Origin: CAVVGZ01 sp963747965
GTDB lineage: Bacteria > Chloroflexota > Anaerolineae > Anaerolineales > Anaerolineaceae
Direction of reading: 5' to 3'
Assembly: GCA_963747965.1 (NCBI GenBank)
Contig: CAVVGZ010000004.1
Coordinates: forward strand, 310,001-374,000
Length of the DNA: 64,000 nt
A program made the translations under genes and the position numbers. Below, one piece after another: positions 55,119 through 64,000 of the stretch; positions within the stretch are counted from its first letter, which is position 1, and each line of letters begins with the position of its first letter. The notes beneath the pieces are model-generated. The model worked only from the letters and a program-made list of their open reading frames with translations. It was not told where the DNA came from and did no database searches.

Positions 55119-58100
55119 ATGAGCGTATCCAAGCATAAATGGTTCAAGTGGGGTTTAACCGCTCTCTTTGCTGCCAGCGCGGCTTACTCTTTTGCTGCTC
55201 ACTTTACGGGCTTCATTGGTGCATCCCGCCAGGACAAGCTCATATTTCTGGGTTCTTCACTGCTGGTTATTGGGATTCTGTCCATAATCATGGTGGTCAA
55301 ATTCCTGCCCGGATTGATTGAGGGTATCACCCGCCAAACAAGGATCAGATTTGCAATCGCCGCAATGTTCCTGGCACTTGCATTTCTACTGATCCTTTTA
55401 CAGCCCCCCCCTTTTCCGGAAGCCCACTCCCTCGATATTACCGTCCTGGATCAAAGCAGCCCGCTCTCCGCTGGCAATTGGGTTCAAATTCTCTCCGTCC
55501 ACCGCAACAATCTCCCCGGTAAATCCAGGCAGAATATCAGTCTGGCAGAGTTGGATATTCAGGGAGATTGGCTGTCTCAAGCTGGTGATTCCTTGCTCTG
55601 GCAGGGAGGTGAACCCGGCACCGCCCGCTATCAGGCTTTTATGCAAGCAGGCATGCTGCTTAACTTCCGTACCGGTCCCGAACAGGGTATGGTTCAGATT
55701 ACCTGGGATGGGGTAGTACACACCCTGGACCTTTATTCCCCGGAGGATGGTTCCCATGCTGAAATGCTTGAACCGCCTTTGAACTGGCGAAAAGCAGACT
55801 CCACGCGCCAATTGTTTGTACTGGCTGCATTCCTGGCTGATTGGGTCAGCCTGTCGTTCCTTTTGTTTTTCGCCTGTTTATTGATAGGAAAATTTTCTAA
55901 AAGGGGTTGGACTATCCGCTACCCGCGCTTGCTGTTATCAAGCACATTCCTTCTCCTTTTATTGCTGCTCCTCAACTATTCCATCCTCCAGCCCGTCCAA
56001 TTTGAGGATCCTAACCTGGAAGCAGTTATCCGGGAAACACTCCAAAACCCGGAAAAACCCATCTTCCGCCACCAGCTCCTCACCATCGCCGAGTTAGATG
56101 CCTCCTCCAGTCACATTTCCAGCCTGGAAGGCCTGCAGTATTTGCACAACCTATCCGATCTCAATTTGAGAGAAAATCAGATTACCGATCTCTCCCCACT
56201 AAGCGATCTCAGATTCCTGCATACTTTGAACCTGCGCGAAAACAATATTTCCAACCTGGCCCCTCTTTCCTCCCTCACCTCCCTGGTTTACCTCAATCTC
56301 CATTCCAACCCCGCCATTACCTCTATTGCTCCCCTGGCTGACCTGCGTGACCTGGAAACCCTTATCCTTGCCAATATCCAGGTTTCGGATGAGGTTACCC
56401 TTATCAACCATTTTTCCCGGCTCAAGCATCTTAACCTGCGCAATACTGGCATTTCTGACATCTCCCCTCTCGCCAACCTTGTCGACCTGCATTATCTCAA
56501 CCTGCATTCCAATCCCGGCATTACATCGATCGCTCCACTGACAGGCCTTACAAACCTGCAAACCCTCATCCTTGCAGAAGTACCGCTGCAGGAGCAGGTT
56601 GGTTTCCTGAGCCGGTTCCATGGGCTGCAGCACCTCAACCTGCGGAATACTGGGATATCTGACCTTTCCTCACTCTCCACATTAACCTCCCTGGGATACC
56701 TCAACCTCCATTCCAATCCCGGGATTACCTCCATCACCCCCCTGGCTGGCTTAACCAGTCTGAAAACCCTGATCCTCGAGAATGTCCCCGTTGGAGACCA
56801 GATTGCTATCCTGAGCAATTTTCCCGGCCTCATCCAGCTCAACCTGCGCAATACCAACATTACCGATACATCCGTGCTTGGCCAGCTTATGGCGAATGGC
56901 GCCTTTCAGGATGAAGTTCAAGCAGGCTTGTTGTCCTCGCTGGACCTGCGCGATAATCCCCTCGATTTCATTGCCGCGGATAGTTATGCCCCCGTCCGCC
57001 CATTCTGGGGGAATCTCACCTCCCGGGTTCCATTTATCCTTCCCTATTTTGCCACCCTGTCTTCACCGGTCTTCTCCCACCCGGCAGGATTTTACCCTTC
57101 CCCCTTCCTTCTAGAACTATCCTCAGACGAACCCTCCACAAGCATCCATTACACCCTGGATGGGTCGGAACCAACCCGTGATTCACCCCGATATACCGAT
57201 CCAATCCTCATCGAAAGCCGTTCCGGGGATGCCAACCAATTCTCCGAAATTGAGGACATATCTCCATACTGGCAAAAACCTGATGGCGAGGTCTTCAAAG
57301 CCACAATAGTGCGCACAAAGATTTTCCACGATCAGCTGGATGAATCCAGCCCTGTGGAAACCCGCACTTATTTTATAGATGAGGAGATACAAGAACGCTA
57401 CCGGATGCCGGTAGTCTCCCTGGTAACTGAGGCTGGTTACCTTTTTGATTATGAAGACGGCATATCCGTGATGGGCGAGATTTACGATACATCCTACAAG
57501 CCGGAATTAAAAAACGTTCTTTGGCAGCAGGATGCAAATTATCACCAACGCGGCATGGAATGGGAGCGTCCAATCCATATCGAGGTTTTTGAGGATGACG
57601 GGCTGGCCGGCCTTTCCCAGAATGGCATCATTCGCATTCATGGCGGGGCAACCAGGGGCTTTCCAAAAAAATCATTGCGCATCTATGCCAGCCAGGATTA
57701 TGACCCTCAGGATACATTCTCTTACGAATTATTTCCAGGCCTGACAAACAAAGTGGACAGCCAGGCCATCGATCAGTTTGAGAATTTTCTACTGCGGAAT
57801 GCCGGCAATGACTGGGATCAGACCCTGATACGGGACGTTCTCATGCAAAACCTTGTTAGCCATACCCCGCTGGATACCCTGGCATTCCGTCCATCCGTTG
57901 TATTCTTGAATGGAGAATATTGGGGAATCTATTACCTGCGACAATACCTTGATGAAAATTACCTGGCATCCAGCTACCAGGTTCAGCCGGATACCCTGGT
58001 AATCCTGCAAAATGACCTTCGTATCCAGAATGGAGAACCTGCCATCCTGTGGGGCAGCCCCGGGGATGACCAGCATTACCTGAATATGTTGGATTTTGTC

Positions 58101-58955
58101 GGACAAAATGATATGTCGCTCCCCAAGAACTACGAGAGTACTCCAAACATGGATGGATGTGGATAATTTCATTGATTACCAGGTATCTGAAATTTACTCC
58201 GCCAATTTTGACTGGCCGTACAATAATATCGCCTACTGGAGATACAAGACGGATTCAATCAATCCTGGCAAATTAAACGCGCTGGATGGTCGCTGGCGTT
58301 GGATATTATTTGATACAGACTTTGGGTTCAGCTACCTGCCAGAATACAGCGGTTATCAGCAAAACACACTGGATAGAGCAGCCAGCCTTGGCGATAACGG
58401 TTTGCTGCTTTCATCTCTCCTGGAAAATGAGCAGTTCCGCATCAAATTTATTAATCGAACTGCCGACCAATTAAACACAACCTTCAGGGACCAAAGGGTA
58501 GTATCATGCCATCGACCAGTTCCAGGAACTCCTTCAACCCCAAATGGAAGAGGAAATTCAGCCGCTGGCGTACGATGGAAGATTCATTAGAATTATGGCT
58601 CGGCAATGTAGAAATTCTTCGTGAATTTGCCCGCCAACGCCCGGATTTTGTGCGTCAGCACATCATTGAGCGCTTTGGTCTGGAAGGTTTGGCTGAATTG
58701 GCTGTTGAAACCGACCCTGCTCAAGGGTATATCCGCATCAATAGTATTGACATCACCGAAGATACTCCTGGAGTCAATAATCCCGATTCCTGGAGCGGGA
58801 TTTATTTCATGGGTAATCCCATTCAGGTCAGCGCCATACCCCTGCCAGGTTTCCGCTTTTCCCGTTGGGAAGGCATAGATCAAACAGATTCTTCCTTCAC
58901 AACAGAATTGACCGGGGACCTGACTTTGAAAGCCATTTTTATGGAATCACCATAA
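55119..58955 (+). CDS. CotH paralogue 3: membrane, leucine-rich repeat and CotH kinase protein, frame broken near its 3' end
   Basis: The best preserved copy: open for 1,015 residues to 58166, then shifting near 58130, 58500 and 58550 to finish at 58955 (about 1,278 residues in all). Three N-terminal helices (10-95, with HFTGFIGASRQDK), an outer domain to about 225, two helices, then LRRs (about 315-605) of the LxxLxxLNLRxNxI type. A chitobiase-like domain follows (TSIHYTLDGSEPTRD), then the CotH kinase (FLNGEYWGIYYLRQYLDE, ILFDTDFGFS) and an InlB-like tail. The LRR part contains three near-identical 68-residue super-units. The role is presumably phosphorylation at the cell surface; substrate unknown. 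Confidence 0.78.
56280..56880 (+). repeat. Three 204-base repeat units within the LRR region of paralogue 3
   Basis: CTCAACCTGCGCAATAC-type blocks recur near 56430, 56634 and 56838, and CTCAACCTCCATTCCAAC-type blocks recur between them, giving a period of about 204 bases (68 residues, about three LRRs). Paralogues 1 and 2 have fewer or more degraded units. Confidence 0.65.
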
Positions 58956-59132
58956 CAAAGGCTGCCCAATCGCATTGTGAAATTCCCCGGACAGGTTGTT
59001 TAGTACCGCAATTAGAATTTCCTATACGCATTATCTCTGCGTTTTCTATTCCTTATTAATATATCCCGGAAATGGGGATGGGGTCGAGTATGATTAAGCC
59101 CGGTAAAATTTACAGCGAGGTTTGTATTTCAC

Positions 59133-61625
59133 ATGGAAATTGGCAACATTCAAGCAGTTGATATCGATGATCAAATGCGCAGCGCATACCTTGATTACGC
59201 CATGAGCGTCATCGTTGCGCGCGCCCTTCCCGATGCCCGCGATGGTTTTAAACCGGTTCACCGCCGCATTCTCTACGCCATGAACGAAATGGGCATCCGT
59301 TCCAACACTCCTTATAAAAAATCCGCCCGTATTGTCGGGGAGGTGTTAGGAAAATTCCACCCGCATGGTGATATGGCTGTCTATGACGCCATGGCCAGGC
59401 TTGCTCAGGATTTTTCTATGCGTTACATGATGGTGGACGGGCAGGGAAATTTTGGCTCCGTGGATGGTGACGCTCCTGCCGCCATGCGTTATACAGAAGC
59501 CCGCCTGGCATCCATTGCAGAGGAAATGCTTGAAGATATCGATAAAAATACGGTTGATTTTGCTGATAATTTTGATGGCTCGCTTCAGGAACCAATCGTC
59601 CTTCCCGCCCGACTGCCCAATATGCTGCTCAACGGTTCATCCGGCATAGCAGTTGGCATGGCCACTAACATTCCCCCGCATAACCTGCGCGAACTGATCA
59701 GGGCGATAAATCATGTCATTGATAACTACGAGGATATTGATGAAATCTCAATCGAAGACTTGATGAAATTTATCCCCGGTCCAGATTTTCCAACCGGTGG
59801 TATTATCGTCGGTCGGGAAGGGATCCTGCAGGCATACAGTACCGGCCGCGGCAGGCTCGTAATGCGCGGACTGGCGCACATCGAGGAAATAAAAAACGGC
59901 CGGAATGCTATTTATATTACAGAGCTTCCATACCAGGTTAATAAAGCCAATTTAATTGAACGGATAGCAGAACTGGCACGCGCTGGGCGGCTGCCGGATA
60001 TCAGCGATCTCCGGGATGAATCCGACCGGAGGGGAATCAGTATTTTTATCGAACTGAAACGGAGCGCCCAACCTCAGCGAGTCCTCAACCAGCTGTACAA
60101 ATATACTGCCCTGCAGTCAACCTTTGGAGTCCAAACCCTGGCTCTATTGAATAATGAACCGCGCCTTTTCCCATTAAAAAAAGCGCTGCAGACATTTATT
60201 GAACACCGCAAAATTGTTATAACCCGCCGCTCCGAGTTTGAACTGGACAAAGCACGCCGTCGTGCCCATATCCTGGATGGATTATTAATTGCCCTGTCAA
60301 ATTTAGATGAAGTAATCCAGACCATCCGCAGATCACCCGACGCCGAAGAAGCCAAGCATCGCCTCGTCCAGCGATTTAACCTGTCCGAAATCCAGGCGCA
60401 AGCCATCCTTGATATGCAGCTTCGAAGACTTGCGGCACTGGAACGCCAGAAAATTGAGGACGAACATAAACTTGTACTGGAGCAAATCGCCTTTCTCGAA
60501 GATCTGTTAGCCAACCCCAGAAAAATTCTCGATGTGATTAAAGAAGATCTGCAGGAATTGGATGAAAAATTTGGCGATGAACGCCGCACCCGTATCATGG
60601 CGGATGCCACAGAAAACTTTGAAGAAGATGACCTTGTCTCTGATGAACCGACCCTGATCACAATCACACAGCGCGGATATATCAAGAGGGTTGCACCCGG
60701 AATTTACCGCACCAGGAACCGTGGACGGCGTGGGGTTTCCGGACAGAACGTCAAAGATGAAGATGAGATCATCATGATGCTGCTGGCACAAACCTTAAAC
60801 AGCGTCCTGTTTTTCACCAACCAGGGAAAAGTATATTCGGAAAAAGTGTACCAGATCCCGGATGCAAACCGCACAGACCGCGGCATCCCCGTCGTAAACC
60901 TATTGCCGATGGATGCAGATGAACGGGTTACCGCCTGGGTTGTCGTCCCTAACTTCGAAAATGTCAAATATCTCACCATGGCAACCGTAAAAGGACGGGT
61001 TAAACGTGTAGCGATTTCCGAGTTTGCCGCGGTTCGTAATGCTGGTTTAATTGCTATTAATATAGAAAAAGGGGACCAGCTTGGCTGGGTCAGCATGACC
61101 TCTGGCAATGATGATGTCATCCTCGTAACCGTAAAGGGATATGCTATCCGTTTTCCCGAAAGACAAATCCGTACGATGGGACGCAATACCATGGGCGTCT
61201 CTGGAATCAAACTGCGTTCTGGAGATCAGCTTACCTCCATGGAAGTTGTTGAGCCAGGCGGCAGCTTGTTAATCGTGACTGAAAATGGTTTTGGTAAACG
61301 GACACCTCTGGAGGATTATCCCGTTAAGAGCAGGGCAACCAGCGGTGTGCTTACAACAGATAAAAAAGGCCTCGGCAAGGTTGGGAACATTGCTACTGCC
61401 CGGGTTGTTCAGGACCAGGATGAAATCACATTAATTTCGAAAAATGGCCTTGTTTTAAGGTTGAAAGTGGAAGATATCAATATCAGCGGGCGGGCCACCC
61501 GCGGTACGCACATCATTGACCTGATTAAAGGGGACAGCCTGGCAGCCCTGGCCCGGATTCCAACCTCAAGCATTGCTTCGATTAACAACATCCCTAATCC
61601 GGCAGATACCGAACCAGTAGTATAA
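59133..61625 (+). CDS. gyrA: DNA gyrase subunit A
   Basis: 830 residues, normal for GyrA. The N-terminal winged helix and tower have ALPDARDGFKPVHRRIL and the DNA-cleaving tyrosine Tyr120 in AAMRYTEARL. The C-terminal beta-pinwheel contains the GyrA-box region (RNRGRRGVSG, a shifted form of QRRGGKG) and repeated blades with IATARVV. It relaxes and supercoils DNA with GyrB, which is not in the window. ParC is the alternative, but the full six-blade C terminus and box favour GyrA. The frame is intact, unlike the genes before it. Confidence 0.93.
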   Translation: MEIGNIQAVDIDDQMRSAYLDYAMSVIVARALPDARDGFKPVHRRILYAMNEMGIRSNTPYKKSARIVGEVLGKFHPHGDMAVYDAMARLAQDFSMRYMMVDGQGNFGSVDGDAPAAMRYTEARLASIAEEMLEDIDKNTVDFADNFDGSLQEPIVLPARLPNMLLNGSSGIAVGMATNIPPHNLRELIRAINHVIDNYEDIDEISIEDLMKFIPGPDFPTGGIIVGREGILQAYSTGRGRLVMRGLAHIEEIKNGRNAIYITELPYQVNKANLIERIAELARAGRLPDISDLRDESDRRGISIFIELKRSAQPQRVLNQLYKYTALQSTFGVQTLALLNNEPRLFPLKKALQTFIEHRKIVITRRSEFELDKARRRAHILDGLLIALSNLDEVIQTIRRSPDAEEAKHRLVQRFNLSEIQAQAILDMQLRRLAALERQKIEDEHKLVLEQIAFLEDLLANPRKILDVIKEDLQELDEKFGDERRTRIMADATENFEEDDLVSDEPTLITITQRGYIKRVAPGIYRTRNRGRRGVSGQNVKDEDEIIMMLLAQTLNSVLFFTNQGKVYSEKVYQIPDANRTDRGIPVVNLLPMDADERVTAWVVVPNFENVKYLTMATVKGRVKRVAISEFAAVRNAGLIAINIEKGDQLGWVSMTSGNDDVILVTVKGYAIRFPERQIRTMGRNTMGVSGIKLRSGDQLTSMEVVEPGGSLLIVTENGFGKRTPLEDYPVKSRATSGVLTTDKKGLGKVGNIATARVVQDQDEITLISKNGLVLRLKVEDINISGRATRGTHIIDLIKGDSLAALARIPTSSIASINNIPNPADTEPVV

Positions 61626-61792
61626 GCACGATTATTAGGGACTTTCAAATCCCGTCATCAGGATTTCCATCGCTATTTGGAATTCAGGCTCAGGTTTGCA
61701 AAAAACGAATCCGGCTATACCCTCTCCAAATTCTCCTGTCCTGGAAATACCGTCGGGGTAATGATTAACTGCATTAAAATAGTTAATTCTTC

Positions 61793-62575
61793 TTATTCGA
61801 CCCGCAGGGTTTGAACATCACCGGTTGACACCAGGATTTCATCTCCATCAGCCTGGCCCAGGCGGAGATTTCCGCCTGGATCTACTCCAAGTATCCTTCC
61901 CACCAGAACCTGCCTGCCAGGGCCTTGGATGGATACCATTTCACCTTTGAATGCCAGCCTCTCCTGCCATTTCTGGAAAAAACTGGTGGAAGCAATATGC
62001 TCCTTCCAGTAAGCCATTCTTTGCAAAACAAGCCGAAGGATTTCAAACCGGTCAATGGGTTGGTGGAGAGCTTCCTCAACACAGGTTGCAGGAAAAATTA
62101 ATTCCTCTTGTGGCGGGACCGATCCCAGGAAGATATTGATTCCAACCCCCACGACAATTGCCTGAATTTCATTTCCAAACCAGGATGCCTCCACGAGAAT
62201 TCCACACACTTTTTTCCCCGTCAACAGGACATCATTCGGCCATTTTATTTGGGGATTAAGCGGGTAGAGTGTTTCCAGAGCATCGGTAACAGCCAGAGCG
62301 GCCAGGGGTGAGTATAAATGCAGGCAAGATTTTTCAGGCTGGCTTGGTATAAAAATCTGGCTGAATGCCAGGGAAACTCCCGGCCGGGTTACCCAGGTTC
62401 GCTGCATCCTGCCGCGGCCGGAGGTTTGCTCATCTGCGATGACCAGGGCAGAATCCGGGGCTCCTTCATATGCCCAGCGCAGCGCCTCATCATTTGTAGA
62501 TCCAATCGTATCAAAATACCGGAAACCGGGAAGATTTAATTCCTCAAGTCGTGAACTCAGCGGGGTATTTTCCAT
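61793..62575 (-). CDS. birA: Biotin-[acetyl-CoA-carboxylase] ligase
   Basis: About 260 residues from the ATG at 62575 (MENTPLSSRLEELN); the frame is open to 62626. It has the ligase motif SGRGRMQRTW, the KWPNDVLLTGKKVCGILVEA biotin/ATP site in two parts, and an SH3-like C-terminal domain. It lacks an N-terminal DNA-binding domain, so it is a mono-functional ligase, not a repressor. It would biotinylate Lys127 of the carrier at 8154-8636. Confidence 0.88.
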   Translation of the reverse strand: MENTPLSSRLEELNLPGFRYFDTIGSTNDEALRWAYEGAPDSALVIADEQTSGRGRMQRTWVTRPGVSLAFSQIFIPSQPEKSCLHLYSPLAALAVTDALETLYPLNPQIKWPNDVLLTGKKVCGILVEASWFGNEIQAIVVGVGINIFLGSVPPQEELIFPATCVEEALHQPIDRFEILRLVLQRMAYWKEHIASTSFFQKWQERLAFKGEMVSIQGPGRQVLVGRILGVDPGGNLRLGQADGDEILVSTGDVQTLRVE

Positions 62576-62700
62576 AATATGGATTTTATCCTGATTTGAT
62601 GGAAGCATGCATATCGGGCATGACAATTAATCTTAAATAAAAGCCATGAATTGACCTGTGCGGTGGCTTTTCAAACAATGCTTTCTAAATTATAATTTTA

Positions 62701-62716
62701 TTGCAATCAATTGCAA
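62701..62716 (+). promoter_or_regulatory. Dyad upstream of cbiM
   Basis: TTGCAAT-CA-ATTGCAA is a perfect seven-base inverted repeat just downstream of a TATAAT-like sequence and 36 bases before the cbiM ATG; a metal-responsive repressor site is possible. Confidence 0.4.
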
Positions 62717-62751
62717 CAACAACCAATCTCAATAAGGTTTTTGGAGGTTTC

Positions 62752-63422
62752 ATGCTTCTCCTCCCCCTTGGAATGCATATCCCTGACGGGTTTCTATCCA
62801 TTCCAGTCTCGATTGTATTTTGGCTGGCTTCCCTGCTTGTTATAGGTAGGTCTCTCCACCACGTAAATCACCATCTTGGTGAGAAACAGGTGCCGTTAAT
62901 GGGCGTACTGGCTGCTGCATATTCGCCGGGCAGATGTTAAATTTTACGGTGGCTGGGGGTACTTCTGGCCACCTGTTAGGGGCTGCGCTTGCCACCATAC
63001 TCCTCGGTCCATGGGCTGCAGTTGTGATCATGACCAGTGTGGTCGCCACCCAGGCACTATTGTTCCAGGACGGCGGGTTGGTTGTGCTTGGCGCTAATCT
63101 TTTCAACATGGCAATTATCGGTGTTTTTGTTGCCAATTCAATATACCTGCTTTTCCAAAAAATTTCACACGGTAAAAAATGGGGAGTTTTTACAGGTGGG
63201 TTTGCTGCCGCCTGGTCATCCATATTTATTGCCTCGCTTGCCTGTGGACTGCAGCTTGCCCTTTCAGGAACCTCCCCGGCCAGGTTGGCTATACCCGCCA
63301 TGGGCGGCATCCACGCTCTCATCGGTATCGGGGAAGGTTTGATTACCATCGGAGCTCTCGCTTTCATTTATGCATCCCGAAGGGATTTGATTGTTTATCC
63401 CTCTCTTAAGACGTTCTGGTAG
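62752..63422 (+). CDS. cbiM: Cobalt/nickel ECF transporter substrate-binding membrane protein CbiM, one frameshift
   Basis: About 223 residues; the ATG at 62752 follows GGAGG. The N terminus MLLLPLGMHIPDGFLS has the family Met-His-Ile-Pro metal-binding start. The frame shifts near 62925, where GCATATTCG should read as AAAIFAGQM and continue into MLNFTVAGGTSGHLLG. Six membrane helices and GIHALIGIGEGLIT in the C part complete the family. It binds Co2+ or Ni2+ for an ECF transporter. The single indel looks like an error. Confidence 0.82.
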
Positions 63423-63705
63423 TAAGGCAATCTGGATTGGCGGGATTCTTATCACCCTCATTCTTGCTGTGATCTCCCCGCTGGCATCCACCCATCCCGA
63501 TGGATTGGAATGGGTTGCAAACGAGCTGGGCTTCATGGATACCGCAAGAGAACCGGTTTTCCATTTGATTCCGGATTATGCATTTCCCGGGATTTCGAGT
63601 GAAACCCTTGCCACTATTATTGCCGGGATTATCGGCGCCTCAATTGTATTGGCTGTCTCCGTCGGGGCATCATCAAGACGGCGTCGGAAAGTTAATCAAG
63701 GATAG
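63391..63705 (+). CDS. PDGLE/CbiN-like membrane protein
   Basis: 104 residues from a TTG start that overlaps the cbiM end. Two membrane helices flank an outer segment with the name-giving HPDGLEWVANELGF. Proteins of this type complete CbiM-based transporters as CbiN does. Confidence 0.75.
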   Translation: MFIPLLRRSGSKAIWIGGILITLILAVISPLASTHPDGLEWVANELGFMDTAREPVFHLIPDYAFPGISSETLATIIAGIIGASIVLAVSVGASSRRRRKVNQG

Positions 63706-63709
63706 GAGA

Positions 63710-64000
63710 GGTTGGCATCAATTTTTCCACTGGAAACCAGGATTCGATAAACCCGGCCTTTCAGCTCGATACCCGAATCAAGCTTGTGCTGGTATTTTCC
63801 TTTATCCTGACAACTGCATTAACGCCAATTGGCGCCTGGCCGGTCTATATTCTCCTGCAATCCCTGGTCCTGGCAGCAGCTATCCTTGCCAACATACCAA
63901 TTACAACGGTATTTAAACGCTCCCTGGTGGTTCTGCCCTTTGTCCTGGCGGCTTTTCCATTACTATTTACCAGTTCCGGGACCCGACCTTTGGATGGTAG
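63710..64000 (+). CDS. cbiQ: ECF transporter transmembrane protein CbiQ (partial, runs off the window)
   Basis: From about 63712 the frame reads FQLDTRIKLVLVFSF and continues through two membrane helices to the window end. It matches the N-terminal region of CbiQ-type T components (DxRxKL motif). No canonical start codon is in frame before it, which may be another sequence error. The ATPase gene (cbiO) would be expected next. Confidence 0.65.

Overview
The window looks like chromosomal DNA from an anaerobic or facultative bacterium, most likely a Chloroflexota (Anaerolineae-like) lineage. This is an inference from the gene mix (F420-type luciferase-like oxidoreductase, RuBisCO-like proteins, UbiB kinase, DUF4956/VTC/CotH surface cluster, large membrane glycosyltransferase-like proteins) and a base composition near one half GC; there is no rRNA here to settle it. 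No phage, insertion sequence or CRISPR array is visible. One tRNA (Val, anticodon CAC) is present.

Layout. 0.4-4.8 kb: a DeoR-type regulator with a fused E1 alpha-beta subunit and an E2 acyltransferase of a pyruvate/acetoin-type dehydrogenase complex, closed by a terminator. 5-8.7 kb: a three-gene biotin-dependent acyl-CoA carboxylase; its biotin ligase lies at 62 kb. 8.8-10.8 kb: UbiB/ABC1 kinase and a small protein. 11.3-23.2 kb: a carbohydrate island with two different RuBisCO-like proteins (RLPs), a complete galactitol-type PTS (IIA, IIB, IIC), two zinc medium-chain dehydrogenases, two class II aldolases, a PfkB/1-phosphofructokinase-type kinase and a broken luciferase-like oxidoreductase. 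This is the best candidate for an undescribed pathway. A PTS-imported, phosphorylated polyol or branched sugar would be oxidised by the dehydrogenases, rearranged or decarboxylated by the RLPs, then phosphorylated and cleaved by the kinase and aldolases. 23.4-33.2 kb: mixed genes, including a thioredoxin-DUF2892 fusion, MntP, a dynamin-like GTPase, a mannitol-1-phosphate dehydrogenase fused to a C_GCAxxG_C_C domain, a fatty acid desaturase, kynureninase, a PadR operon and a DUF421 protein. 33.3-37.3 kb: a response regulator, sensor kinase and HtrA lipoprotein protease, a likely envelope-stress module. 37.7-41.2 kb: two large GT-C-like membrane proteins. 41.5-41.8 kb: the tRNA with tandem repeats at its 3' side.

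46.2-59 kb: a DUF4956 membrane protein, a VTC-domain (polyphosphate polymerase-like) protein and three tandem paralogues of a very large membrane-anchored protein carrying leucine-rich repeats, a chitobiase-like C-terminal domain, a CotH-type kinase and a beta-repeat tail. 59-64 kb: gyrA, birA and the start of a cobalt/nickel ECF transporter operon (CbiM, PDGLE protein, CbiQ) that runs off the end.

Quality caution. Many otherwise well-conserved genes are split by single-base indels: desaturase, htrA, sensor kinase, luciferase-like oxidoreductase, cbiM and all three CotH paralogues. Several fall in homopolymers, which suggests uncorrected long-read errors, although the first CotH copy has so many that real decay is also possible. 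For these genes I give the span of the reconstructed gene and say where the frame breaks.
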